DNA of 52,602 nucleotides from Candidatus Zhuqueibacterota bacterium (GTDB lineage: Bacteria; Zhuqueibacterota; QNDG01; JABMRT01). Made by a program: the position numbers and the translations under genes. The DNA lies in assembly GCA_013202295.1 (NCBI GenBank), contig JABMRT010000244.1:1-52602 (forward strand), written 5' to 3'. Below are positions 25,212-34,122 of this stretch, piece by piece (position 1 is the first letter of the stretch; the number at the start of each line of letters is the position of its first letter). A model generated the notes under the pieces. The model worked only from the letters and a program-made list of their open reading frames with translations. It was not told where the DNA came from and did not search any database.

Positions 25212-26564
25212 CTATTCTTCTTCCGGTTTAAAAACAAAATCATCAAGGAAATGGGTAGTGAAATCACCCTTCACGAAATCAGGATGCACCATCACCTGTT
25301 GATGAAACGGAATGGTGGTAGGAACTCCTTCAATGATAAATTCTTCCAATGCACGACCCATGCGGCTGAGCGCCTCGTCACGATCAAATCCATGCACGAT
25401 TAACTTGGCCATCAAGCTGTCATAAAAAGGCGGGATTTTGTAACCCGCGTACACATGGGTATCCACGCGAACGCCCAGCCCACCAGGTGCATGAAAACTG
25501 GTAATCGTTCCGGGTGTGGGACGAAATCCTTTAAATGGATCTTCAGAGTTGATTCTACACTCAATGGCATGTCCAATCGGTTCAGTAGTCGCATGTGTGT
25601 GACGAATATCATCACCGGATGCCACACGGATCTGTTCCTTGATCAGGTCCACACCATACACCATTTCGGTTACAGGGTGTTCAACCTGGATGCGTGTGTT
25701 CATTTCCATAAAGTAGAAACTGCCATCTTCATCCAGCAGGAACTCCACCGTGCCCGCACTGCGGTATCCGACCGCTTCTGCACCTGCTATCGCCGCGTTC
25801 ACCATCTTTGTACGCAATTCAGGATTCACAGCAGGGGAGGGAGATTCCTCAATCAGTTTCTGATGCTTGCGCTGAATGGAGCAATCCCTTTCGCCCAGCG
25901 CGATTACCTTGCCTTTGCCATTGCCAAGGAGTTGGACCTCGATATGTCTGGGACGTTCAAAGAATTTTTCCATATAAAGGGTGGGATTGCCGAATCCGAC
26001 TTCTGCTTCGGTTTGAGCCGCGGAGAAGGCCTTTTGAATTTCGGATTCTTCCCACACAACACGCATACCGCGCCCGCCACCACCCGCCGCCGCTTTAAGA
26101 ATCACAGGAAATCCCATGGCTTTCGCCATCTCAGTTGCTTCGTCCGCACTCTCCACGCCACCCTCGCTTCCTGGAATCACGGGACAACCCGCCTTTTTCA
26201 TCACATTCTTGGCGTATATCTTGTCACCCATGTGGCTGATCATCTCAGCGGAGGGTCCGATAAACGTGATCCCGTGTGATTCGCAGATATCCGCAAATTC
26301 CGCATTCTCAGCGAGAAAGCCGTATCCAGGATGCACACCATCCGCATTCGTAATCTCTGCCGCGCTAATGATTCGTGGAATATTCAGATAACTTTGTGCC
26401 GGAGAGGGCCCGCCAATGCATACCGCCTCATCTGCGAACCGGACATGCAAACATTCCGTATCCGCTGTGGAATAGACTGCCACGGTTTGCAGACCAAATT
26501 CCTTGCAGGCACGAATTACGCGTAAGGCAATTTCACCCCGATTGGCTATCAAGATCTTCTTCAT
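25212..26564 (-). CDS. accC: Acetyl-CoA carboxylase biotin carboxylase subunit
   Basis: A 450-aa biotin carboxylase, which carboxylates biotin on AccB using ATP and bicarbonate, the first step of fatty-acid synthesis. Landmarks: [20 protein letters not shown], the ATP-grasp glycine loop [41 protein letters not shown], and the active-site [14 protein letters not shown]. Full length. Its start is 11 bp after the accB stop. Confidence 0.98.
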   Translation of the reverse strand: MKKILIANRGEIALRVIRACKEFGLQTVAVYSTADTECLHVRFADEAVCIGGPSPAQSYLNIPRIISAAEITNADGVHPGYGFLAENAEFADICESHGITFIGPSAEMISHMGDKIYAKNVMKKAGCPVIPGSEGGVESADEATEMAKAMGFPVILKAAAGGGGRGMRVVWEESEIQKAFSAAQTEAEVGFGNPTLYMEKFFERPRHIEVQLLGNGKGKVIALGERDCSIQRKHQKLIEESPSPAVNPELRTKMVNAAIAGAEAVGYRSAGTVEFLLDEDGSFYFMEMNTRIQVEHPVTEMVYGVDLIKEQIRVASGDDIRHTHATTEPIGHAIECRINSEDPFKGFRPTPGTITSFHAPGGLGVRVDTHVYAGYKIPPFYDSLMAKLIVHGFDRDEALSRMGRALEEFIIEGVPTTIPFHQQVMVHPDFVKGDFTTHFLDDFVFKPEEE

Positions 26565-26575
26565 GAATGCAAACC

Positions 26576-27031
26576 TTACGCCTTCTCAATGAGAAACAAA
26601 GGTTGATTAAATTCTACAGCCTGACCATTCTCGACAAGAATCTTGAGGATTTTACCTGAGACTTCAGATTCGATCTCATTCATCAATTTCATGGCCTCAA
26701 TAATACACAGCACCTGCCCGACTTGAATTGAATCACCCTCTTTGACGAACGCATTTGCATCCGGGGCGGGCGCTTGATAGAATGTACCGACCATGGGTGA
26801 TAGGATTTCCGATCCTCCCGCTGAAGCTGGAACCAAAACCGGTTCAGATACAGCGATTGGAGCCGGTTGCGCGGATTGGGGAATCTGAAACATCGGCTGT
26901 GATGCTGAAACCATCATGCCTGATTTTCCTTTGGATATCCTGATCTGTAATCCTTCATCCTGCACTTCAAGTTCGTCGATCTCACTGTTTTCAACCAGTT
27001 TCACCAACTTCTTTATCACATTTAAATCCAT
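26576..27031 (-). CDS. accB: Acetyl-CoA carboxylase biotin carboxyl carrier protein
   Basis: A 151-aa biotin carrier. An N-terminal helix ([22 protein letters not shown]) and a Pro/Ala-rich linker (about 45-75) lead to the biotinyl domain, with the biotinylated lysine K115 in [12 protein letters not shown]. It carries carboxybiotin from AccC to the carboxyltransferase, whose genes (accA/accD) are not in the window. Usual length, 12 bp upstream of accC. Confidence 0.97.
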   Translation of the reverse strand: MDLNVIKKLVKLVENSEIDELEVQDEGLQIRISKGKSGMMVSASQPMFQIPQSAQPAPIAVSEPVLVPASAGGSEILSPMVGTFYQAPAPDANAFVKEGDSIQVGQVLCIIEAMKLMNEIESEVSGKILKILVENGQAVEFNQPLFLIEKA

Positions 27032-27054
27032 GCCAGCTCTCCCATGATGGTCGA

Positions 27055-27615
27055 CTATTTGACGCGCTCTACATATTCACCGGTCCGTGTGTCTACTTTG
27101 ATTCTTTCGCCCTCCTCGATAAACAAAGGGATCTGAACCTCTGCGCCGGTTTCCAGTAAGGCTGGTTTTGTCACACCGGTAGCTGTATCACCCCGCACTC
27201 CGGGATCGGACTTGGTAATCAGAAGTTCCACAAAAATCGGGACTTCCACTTCCAGTGGCTCAGTTCCATGAAACAGAATATCCACATCCATTCCGTCTTT
27301 CAGAAATTTTGAGACGTTTTCGACCGGAGCGCCTGTAATCGATACTTGTTCATAGGATTCATTGTTCATAAAATGATACGAATCGCCTTCCCGGTACAGG
27401 AACTGGAACTGTTTTTTCTCAAGACGCACATCTTCAACCTTCTCACCGGATCGAAATGTTTTCTCAATAACACGGCCGGTTTTCACATTTTTAATTTTCG
27501 TTCTCACAAAGGCGCCGCCTTTTCCGGGTTTCACGTGCTGAAATTCCACAATCGCCCAGAGTTCACCATCCATTTTCATCACAAAGCCATTGCGAAATTC
27601 ACCTGTTGTTACCAT
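27055..27615 (-). CDS. efp: Elongation factor P
   Basis: A 186-aa EF-P, which relieves ribosome stalling at polyproline. KOW, central OB and C-terminal OB domains are present. The loop HVKPGKGGAFVR carries lysine (K32) at the modification site, so an EpmA-like lysylation or another lysine modification is expected rather than arginine rhamnosylation. Proline-rich secreted proteins in the window (for example PPPPP in the 6222-8399 product) are plausible clients. First gene of the efp-accB-accC-gcv operon, with a GAGGA site and a consensus promoter 47 bp upstream. Confidence 0.97.
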   Translation of the reverse strand: MVTTGEFRNGFVMKMDGELWAIVEFQHVKPGKGGAFVRTKIKNVKTGRVIEKTFRSGEKVEDVRLEKKQFQFLYREGDSYHFMNNESYEQVSITGAPVENVSKFLKDGMDVDILFHGTEPLEVEVPIFVELLITKSDPGVRGDTATGVTKPALLETGAEVQIPLFIEEGERIKVDTRTGEYVERVK

Positions 27616-27661
27616 ATAATCCTCATTTATTTACATAAATTACATTGCTCAAAGACGGTCT

Positions 27662-27690
27662 AATATAAACGTTTTGCCCGACTTTGTCAA
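27662..27690 (-). promoter_or_regulatory. Sigma-70 promoter of the efp-acc-gcv operon
   Basis: On the minus strand TTGACA (27685-27690), exactly 17 bp, TATATT (27662-27667). The predicted leader to the efp ATG is about 40 nt. Confidence 0.82.
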
Positions 27691-27774
27691 CCTGTGATTG
27701 TATGTAAAACAAACGTAATATTGAAACAAACAAAGCTTGATCAACTGTTAAGTCGGAATACAATGAGCCTGTTC

Positions 27775-27803
27775 TTGACATCGTCATCGGAATAATCTAT
27801 ATT
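27775..27803 (+). promoter_or_regulatory. Sigma-70 promoter of the ATP-grasp gene
   Basis: On the plus strand TTGACA (27775-27780), exactly 17 bp, TATATT (27798-27803), identical hexamers to the divergent efp promoter. Predicted leader to the ATG at 27858 is about 48 nt. Confidence 0.8.
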
Positions 27804-27857
27804 TACAAATGGCAATAAATATCAATCTCATGCAACAGAACAATTAAGATATCAAAC

Positions 27858-28730
27858 ATGATCAGCCAAATAACAGACACATTCGCCACGTGGCAGGACA
27901 ATCTTCGTTTCCTCCGAATCCGAAGAAAATACAAAATTACTCCACAAGGAGGAAGAACACTCCTCACCCTTCTTTTTACGCCGGATCACCCCGTCCCCTC
28001 CTCCATCGTGCACAAACTCTGCGCATTGAATGGATTTAGTATTATTTCGAATCAGAATCGGAAATACGATCTCGTCTTTCGATATCGGGACGCCACATTC
28101 TACGACAAGTCCGTGGAGGGTGTGCCAGATGACGCACCCATGATCAACCGGAATGCCACTGACATCAGTAAAAAAAACGTGGATAGAATCTTCAGCGAGG
28201 TGTTCGGATATTCCTTAATACTAGATCCGACTACACATCGAGGCAAGGCCGTCGAAAAGTCGGATGCCAACGCGCAGCATGACGGTCGCGTCATCCAGTG
28301 CCCGATACCTGAATCATCAATCCATCCTGATTGTGTTTATCAGCGGATCATCAATAATTCTGTCTGGGACAATCAGGTCCGCGATCTGCGTGTCGTGGTG
28401 CATGGCGATCAAATCCCGCTGGTGTATCAGAAATACCGTCCTGTAAAAACACGGTTTTCCAATACCAATACACATGTGGAACTGGGTGAACCTTCCAACT
28501 TGTTTTCAGAGGATGAGCTGGAAAAGACCTGCCAATTTGCGAAAGTATTGGGTTTGGATTACGGCGAACTGGACGTGCTACGCGACAAAGACAGCGGCCT
28601 GATTTATATCGTGGATGCCAATCTAACGCCCTGGGGCCCACCCAACGGATTGTCATTTTCCGACCAAAAGAAGGCGCTGGTAAAGTTAATTTTATCGTTT
28701 CGTGGTTTGATTGAGCAACATATCAACTGA
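27858..28730 (+). CDS. ATP-grasp-fold protein of unknown substrate
   Basis: A 290-aa soluble protein with the ATP-grasp layout. An N-terminal pre-ATP-grasp part (about 1-90) precedes likely nucleotide contacts around MINRNATDISKKN and GKAVEKSD. The metal/nucleotide end is LDYGELDVLRDKDSGLIYIVDANLTPWGPP (D and N of VDAN as metal ligands). In between, RVVVHGDQIPLVYQKYRPVKTRF resembles the peptide-ligase type. Most relatives join a carboxylate to an amine or thiol using ATP; the substrate cannot be guessed. It is the only plus-strand gene between 2.5 kb and about 37 kb, stands alone between its own consensus promoter and a bidirectional terminator, and has a weak ribosome site. Confidence 0.7.
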   Translation: MISQITDTFATWQDNLRFLRIRRKYKITPQGGRTLLTLLFTPDHPVPSSIVHKLCALNGFSIISNQNRKYDLVFRYRDATFYDKSVEGVPDDAPMINRNATDISKKNVDRIFSEVFGYSLILDPTTHRGKAVEKSDANAQHDGRVIQCPIPESSIHPDCVYQRIINNSVWDNQVRDLRVVVHGDQIPLVYQKYRPVKTRFSNTNTHVELGEPSNLFSEDELEKTCQFAKVLGLDYGELDVLRDKDSGLIYIVDANLTPWGPPNGLSFSDQKKALVKLILSFRGLIEQHIN

Positions 28731-28756
28731 ACATTTTCCATTTTGACAGAGCATAG

Positions 28757-28792
28757 AAAAACCCCCACCATTTGAAACCAGTGAGGGTTTTT
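28757..28792. terminator. Bidirectional terminator between convergent genes
   Basis: AAAAACCCCCAC / GTGAGGGTTTTT form a 12-bp stem with one mismatch. A-run and T-run on the two flanks let it end both the ATP-grasp gene and the convergent aldo/keto reductase. Confidence 0.85.
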
Positions 28793-28811
28793 TAGGAGAG
28801 AGAGGAAAAAA

Positions 28812-29681
28812 CTAATCCCGCACGCTCGCGGCGGGGATTCTTTTCAATAAATCTCGCATCTCGGCCTGATTTTCCTGACCGCTCGTAAACGCGTCTACAC
28901 TGCCCTGATTCATCACATATTGAAGGCTCTCATCCGCTTTATGAACGAGACGCCCTGCGCCAAACACTTTCATGCCAATCACACTTTTGCCGGATTTCTT
29001 CATACGGTTCAGCACCTTTTCTACCGTGGGCACATCCGCATCCATGATGACGCCGGCTGGATTGATCCGCGCCAGATCGACCTGCACCCAGTCGGAATCG
29101 GCCGCTGCTTCAAGCGCGCCTAAGGAATGGCAGGACACCCCATGCGCCCTGATAATGCCATCCTCTCTGGCCCGTGAGAGTACATCCATAGCACCTTGTT
29201 TGACTGTCGGCCAGTTCGGATCAGTCTGGAAGTGCAGCAACATAATATCAATATAATCCGTATTCAATTCCTTTAGGAATCGGTCCAGGTCCGCTTTCAT
29301 TTCATTTTCAGTGGTCGCATGTGTCTTTGTGAGGATGACAACCTTTTCCCTCGGCACTTGCGTTAACGTTTGCTTGAGATGAGAATGGGTTCCATACTGA
29401 TCCGCAGAGTCCCAGAAGTTGACGCCTTCATCATACGCCGCATGGAGCAAATCCGCAACTCCCTGAAGGCCAAGCCCACGGGTTTGATTAGAGCTTTTAT
29501 TAATGCCATGCGTGCCTGTGCCCATTGCCAGTCGGGATACCATGATTCCGGTGTTCCCAAGTGCGACCTGGTCATACGCGAATTTCTTGATCTCAGCAGC
29601 AAACAAATGATGCGGGAATGGATTCATCGCAATCGTGCCACCAACCAATCCGGCATGTTTTAGAAAATCTCTGCGTTTCAT
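28812..29681 (-). CDS. Tat-exported aldo/keto reductase
   Basis: A 289-aa aldo/keto reductase with a Tat signal (KRRDFLKHAGLVGG, twin Arg at 3-4). The catalytic tetrad is visible: D91 and Y96 (DSADQYG), K119 (ILTKTH), H150 (LLHFQ). The C-terminal part lacks the usual Cys/4Fe-4S motif and is short. NAD(P)H-dependent aldehyde or ketone reduction is the family reaction, yet Tat export of an enzyme needing NADPH is odd; many such FCB proteins are annotated so and their real substrate is unknown. ATG with GGGAG site. It is transcribed alone, convergent to the ATP-grasp gene. Confidence 0.88.
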   Translation of the reverse strand: MKRRDFLKHAGLVGGTIAMNPFPHHLFAAEIKKFAYDQVALGNTGIMVSRLAMGTGTHGINKSSNQTRGLGLQGVADLLHAAYDEGVNFWDSADQYGTHSHLKQTLTQVPREKVVILTKTHATTENEMKADLDRFLKELNTDYIDIMLLHFQTDPNWPTVKQGAMDVLSRAREDGIIRAHGVSCHSLGALEAAADSDWVQVDLARINPAGVIMDADVPTVEKVLNRMKKSGKSVIGMKVFGAGRLVHKADESLQYVMNQGSVDAFTSGQENQAEMRDLLKRIPAASVRD

Positions 29682-29774
29682 TGGTTTCTCCCCGTCCTGT
29701 GTAAGCTTTCATGTTATATGGTATCGATAAAAGAATGTTCCCCAAAAAAATAAATGGACCTCAAAGGCAGAAAA

Positions 29775-29807
29775 AGACCTCAGAGGTTTTCAAAACCTCT
29801 GAGGTCT
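29775..29807 (-). terminator. 33-bp palindrome, terminator of the efflux operon
   Basis: AGACCTCAGAGGTTTT - C - AAAACCTCTGAGGTCT: perfect 16-bp arms around a single base. On the minus strand it is followed by a T-run (TTTTTCTG). The same arms also make it look like a dispersed palindromic repeat used as a terminator. Confidence 0.8.
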
Positions 29808-29847
29808 AATTGTCATTTATGGACTTTAAATGGGATGGACTATTTAT

Positions 29848-32800
29848 CTAAATTGCGCCTGTCAATTTTTTCTGCCGTTTTTCTTCCTTTTTGGCTTTCC
29901 GCTTACCCGCATAAATTTCAATCCCGGCGTAAATCACAGGGACAACTACGAGGGTCAGAACCGTACCTACGATCAATCCTCCGATCACAGAACGTGCCAT
30001 GGGCGCCCAGTTCTCACCGCTTTCACCCAACCCAAGGGCCAGAGGAGTCATCGCAAGAATTGTGGTGAGCGCAGTCATAATCACGGGACGCATACGGGCC
30101 GACCCGGCTTCATGAATCGCCTCGAACAGAGACAATCCCTTTTCTCGTAATTGATTGATGTAATCAACCAACACGATCCCATTGTTTACGATAATCCCGA
30201 GGAGCATGATAATCCCAATTATTGACATCACGGAGAGTGTCGTACCTGTAACCACCAATCCAAATGCAACACCAATGATGGAAAGGGGTATGGTGAACAG
30301 AATAATAAATGGATCAAGCAGAGACTCAAATTGTGAAGCCATGACCATGTATGTGAGAATCATCGCGACCAGAAATGCCAGTCCGAGATACATGAAAGAT
30401 TCTATCATGTCTTCGGCAGTACCTCCGATCTCAATTCGGAAATCATTAGGCACGGCAACATTCTTAAGCGCTTTTTGTACATCGGATGTAGTCTTTCTCA
30501 AATCGCGCCCGACCACAGCTACGCTCACAGTCACCTTGCGTTCCTGATCTTCCCGAACGATTTCAGCGGGAGAGACTCCATAATCTATTGTAGCAATGGC
30601 ACGGAGCGGAATTTGCTTACCTAGTGGTGTCATAATAAGAATGTTTTCCAGGTCGGCCTTGCTCTCACGCGCCTCATCTTTCAACTGGACCCTCACATCA
30701 AACTCATCACCCCCATCTCTGAACTGGGTCACAACCCTGCCCAACACACTGCTTGAGATGACCTGGCCGATCTGGGCGGTGGAAAGTCCAAGATCCGCGA
30801 TTCGCTGACGATCCAAGTGGATCTTCAGTTCAGGGGCCGCTTCCTCAATACTGATTTCAGGATTCGAAACACCCTCAATATCCTCAATTTTACTGACCAC
30901 CTCATGCGCAAGGGCTTCACTTACCGCAAGATCATGGCCGAAAATTTCGATGGCAATATCCGCCCCGCTACCCATAAAGGCTTGTTCACCCCGATCCTCA
31001 AAACGGACATCCAGATCGGGGATTTTCTTCACTTTCTCACGCAATCCATCATTGATCTCATCCAGACTTCGATTACGCTTGCTTCGCGAACTGAGCCGAA
31101 TCATGACATCACCCTGATTTGAAGCGCTTGAGGAGAATGCAGCAAACACACCTTCGCCCTGCCCGAAATTGGTGTAAGTCATCTCACTTTCAGGAACATT
31201 CTCGATGAGCAACTGCTCCAATGCTTTCACACTTTCTTCCATTGATGCCAGACTGGTTCCGGGAGAGCGGTCAATCGCCAGTTGCACAAATCCCATATCA
31301 CTGTGTGGGATGAACTCACCACCCCGGGTAAACAGTAATACAAGTGAGATCGCCAACATTCCAACTGTGGACCAAACCACTGTTTTGCGATGCCCGAGGG
31401 ACCAGTCCAAAGCTTTAAGGTAGTTTGCCCGAAGACCGTCGATCCACCCACCGATGCGATCCCCCAATTTTTGGAGTTTGGAGTTTTTACTACTATCCCG
31501 ACTATCCCTTACTCTGAGAATCCGTGATGCGAGCAAAGGTACAAGGGTCAGAGCAACGGCCAAAGAGGCAATCAATGAGAAACAGATCGTAATGACCATA
31601 TCGTTGAACATCGCCCCCGCTAATCCGGGGACAAACAGAATCGGCACAAAAACGGATACGGTGGTTAAAGTGGACGCAGTGATCGCCATGGCCACTTCGT
31701 TGGCGCCAACGTCCGCAGCTTCACGGGCCTCTTTACCCATCTCCCGATGCCGGAATATGGATTCGAGCACCACAATGGAATTATCCACAAGCAATCCGAC
31801 AGCGAGCGCCAAACCGGCCATGGAAATCATGTTGAGTGTCAAACCCGCCTGATCCATAACTGCAAAAGTCACAATCATTGAGATGGGGATGGAGAGCGCC
31901 ACAATCACAGAACTCCGTATATTCCTCAAGAAAAAGAGCAGAACAAGAAATGCCAGAACAATCGCCTGAATGGCGGTTGTTCCAAGATTGGACATGGAGC
32001 GATTGATGAATTGCGCCTGCTCCCAGACCGCCTCAACGGATACCCCTTTTGGCAGCTCTTCAATAATATCCGGAAGCCTGCCATTTAACTCATGTGTCAC
32101 AGCCACAGTATTTGCGTCTGACTGCCGCTGGAGGATGAGGATCACCGCGGGTTGACTGTTCGTCCAAACACGGCTTCGAGCTTTGACAAATCCATCCTGC
32201 ACATCAGCCACGTCTTTGATTCGGATCACTGATCCGCCCATAGCCATCACGGCCGTGTTTTCCAGTTCGTCAAGCGATGTATACTCACCCAAAGTCTGGA
32301 TGGTGAATTCGCGAAGCTCATCCTCAATCCAGCCGGAGGGAAGCTGCAAATTATTCATTTGAAGCGCGACTTCCACCTGCTGGATCGAAATATTATGGGC
32401 ACGCATCCGAACCGGATCGACGAGTATCTTGATTTCGCGTTGCAACCCGCCCATCGTGGATGCGGATGCCACACCCGGGATTCGCTCAAGACGTGGTTCG
32501 AGTTCGAGTTCGGATATCCTGCGCAATTCAGCCAGCCCATGCACATTCGATCCAATCGTATAAAATCCAATGGGCTGCATGGCCGGGTCAAACGCAAAGA
32601 CAAGTGGATCCGACACATCTTCGGGAAGATAATCCTCCACCCAGTCCAACGCATTTCGGACATCAATCTCAGCTTGATCCATGTCCGTGCCCCACGCAAA
32701 TTCAAGCATAATCAGAGAAAGCCCTTGCCTGGACTGAGAATTTACAGTTTTAACACTTTGGACGGAAGCAACCGTCTCTTCAATCGGGCGTGTGATTACG

Positions 32801-32982
32801 GTTTCGATGTCAAATGGGCCGACGCCGGTGTATTGCGTAATCACTGCAATAACGGGAAAATCGAGTTTCGGCCATAAATCGACGCGGAGTCGTGAAAGTG
32901 AAAACAAACCGAATCCCACCGCGATGATATATACCATCATAAAAGTAACGCCGCGTTTGATCGCGGTTTTGGTAATAAACAT
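29848..32982 (-). CDS. RND-type efflux pump permease
   Basis: A 1044-aa inner-membrane proton-driven exporter of the HAE family (AcrB-like). Twelve membrane helices, one at the N-terminus (about 12-31), TM2-6 at about 335-490 and TM7-12 at about 535-555 and 865-1025; two large periplasmic loops lie between. The proton-relay motif in TM4 reads AVGLLVDNSIVVLES with D400 but Asn at 401, where AcrB has a second Asp. The C-terminal tail KRKAKKEEKRQKK is basic and cytosolic. Its ATG overlaps the adaptor stop by one base (TAATG). Substrate unknown: drugs, bile-like compounds or own metabolites. Confidence 0.95.
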   Translation of the reverse strand: MFITKTAIKRGVTFMMVYIIAVGFGLFSLSRLRVDLWPKLDFPVIAVITQYTGVGPFDIETVITRPIEETVASVQSVKTVNSQSRQGLSLIMLEFAWGTDMDQAEIDVRNALDWVEDYLPEDVSDPLVFAFDPAMQPIGFYTIGSNVHGLAELRRISELELEPRLERIPGVASASTMGGLQREIKILVDPVRMRAHNISIQQVEVALQMNNLQLPSGWIEDELREFTIQTLGEYTSLDELENTAVMAMGGSVIRIKDVADVQDGFVKARSRVWTNSQPAVILILQRQSDANTVAVTHELNGRLPDIIEELPKGVSVEAVWEQAQFINRSMSNLGTTAIQAIVLAFLVLLFFLRNIRSSVIVALSIPISMIVTFAVMDQAGLTLNMISMAGLALAVGLLVDNSIVVLESIFRHREMGKEAREAADVGANEVAMAITASTLTTVSVFVPILFVPGLAGAMFNDMVITICFSLIASLAVALTLVPLLASRILRVRDSRDSSKNSKLQKLGDRIGGWIDGLRANYLKALDWSLGHRKTVVWSTVGMLAISLVLLFTRGGEFIPHSDMGFVQLAIDRSPGTSLASMEESVKALEQLLIENVPESEMTYTNFGQGEGVFAAFSSSASNQGDVMIRLSSRSKRNRSLDEINDGLREKVKKIPDLDVRFEDRGEQAFMGSGADIAIEIFGHDLAVSEALAHEVVSKIEDIEGVSNPEISIEEAAPELKIHLDRQRIADLGLSTAQIGQVISSSVLGRVVTQFRDGGDEFDVRVQLKDEARESKADLENILIMTPLGKQIPLRAIATIDYGVSPAEIVREDQERKVTVSVAVVGRDLRKTTSDVQKALKNVAVPNDFRIEIGGTAEDMIESFMYLGLAFLVAMILTYMVMASQFESLLDPFIILFTIPLSIIGVAFGLVVTGTTLSVMSIIGIIMLLGIIVNNGIVLVDYINQLREKGLSLFEAIHEAGSARMRPVIMTALTTILAMTPLALGLGESGENWAPMARSVIGGLIVGTVLTLVVVPVIYAGIEIYAGKRKAKKEEKRQKKLTGAI

Positions 32983-34064
32983 TATTCAACCTCCTCCACT
33001 TCAGGAATCAGAACCGCCAATCCATCACGCAGATTATTTTGTCCGGAGATCACAAGTTTTTCACCCAACGCGACACCATCGCTTACAGCAAGAACACGAT
33101 GATTGACATAATCGACATTCAGCAGACGCTGCTCTGCGCGTAGGGAATCATTGACTACATAGACATAATAATTTTTGATGACCTTGTCTTTACCATCAAC
33201 CGTTTGAAGGGATGTGCTTTCAATCACAGCGTGACGAGGTACAACTATAACATCGTCAAGTGTACCTGTGGTAATCATCAGTTCTGCAAACATACCCGGT
33301 TTAAGCTTGTAACCGGGATTGGATAACAACACTTCAACAGCGACCATACGCGTCATGGGATCAAGTATCGGACTTATTTTTATCACTTTTCCGACAAAGA
33401 TTTCATCCGGATAGCTTCTGACCTGAACTTCTGCTTTCTGTCCAATTTCCAAACGTCCAAGATCCTGCTCAGTCGCTTCAAATTCAATTTTCACTTTATC
33501 CATTTGCACCACCGATGCAACCGGCATGGAAGGCGCTGCCATATCACCAGCTTCAAAATATCGTTTGCCAATGATTCCTGAAATCGGAGCAGTGAGCGTG
33601 GCATCCTTCAGCTGACTTTTTGCAGAAACGAGAGCCGCCTTCGCCTGAACCATCTGTGTTTGAATGGCATCGAATTGCTGCTGACTCATCACGTTTTCCC
33701 GGGAGAGCCGTTGCGCCCGGGAATATTCCATTTCCATGTTGTTTTTATAAGCCTCAGCCTGCAAGACAGTCTGCTCAATCTGGGTTGCTAAAATTTCTGC
33801 GATTGGATCTCCAGCCTGAACCACATCCCCGTCATCCACATAATACTTTTCAATCCGGTCGGGAATTTTTGAGAATACTTTCACTTCAAATTCCGCCCGG
33901 ATATCGCCATAGTAATCCAGAGATTGCTTGACCTGTCCCAATTCAATCTCTATCACCTGCACAGGAATCTTTGTTTCTTCCTCGTCCTGCCCACCCTGAT
34001 CACAACCCACAACCATCCCCAACATCAGAAGGGCGCTCAATACAACCATGTTTTTTTTCAACAT
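32982..34064 (-). CDS. RND efflux periplasmic adaptor (membrane fusion lipoprotein)
   Basis: A 360-aa MFP with lipobox MVVGC (acylated C21). Barrel-sandwich parts (VFSKIPDRIEKYYVDDGDVVQAGDPIAEI and TAPISGIIGKRYFEAGDMAAPSMPV, each partly quoted) enclose a helical hairpin (about 95-150; QQQFDAIQTQMVQAKAAL). The beta-barrel and membrane-proximal domains follow (KVGK...LKPGMFAELMI). It links the permease to the outer-membrane channel. Gap of 58 bp from the tolC-type gene upstream. Confidence 0.94.
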   Translation of the reverse strand: MLKKNMVVLSALLMLGMVVGCDQGGQDEEETKIPVQVIEIELGQVKQSLDYYGDIRAEFEVKVFSKIPDRIEKYYVDDGDVVQAGDPIAEILATQIEQTVLQAEAYKNNMEMEYSRAQRLSRENVMSQQQFDAIQTQMVQAKAALVSAKSQLKDATLTAPISGIIGKRYFEAGDMAAPSMPVASVVQMDKVKIEFEATEQDLGRLEIGQKAEVQVRSYPDEIFVGKVIKISPILDPMTRMVAVEVLLSNPGYKLKPGMFAELMITTGTLDDVIVVPRHAVIESTSLQTVDGKDKVIKNYYVYVVNDSLRAEQRLLNVDYVNHRVLAVSDGVALGEKLVISGQNNLRDGLAVLIPEVEEVE

Positions 34065-34122
34065 CGATTCTCTCCTATTTTCTATAATCTACTTTGTACT
34101 TTTGTATACTGTATACCTCTTT

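Noticed and set aside
25455-26279. 274-aa open frame on the plus strand opposite accC
   Set aside because: accC on the minus strand is a full-length, motif-complete gene; the antisense frame has no recognisable protein features.
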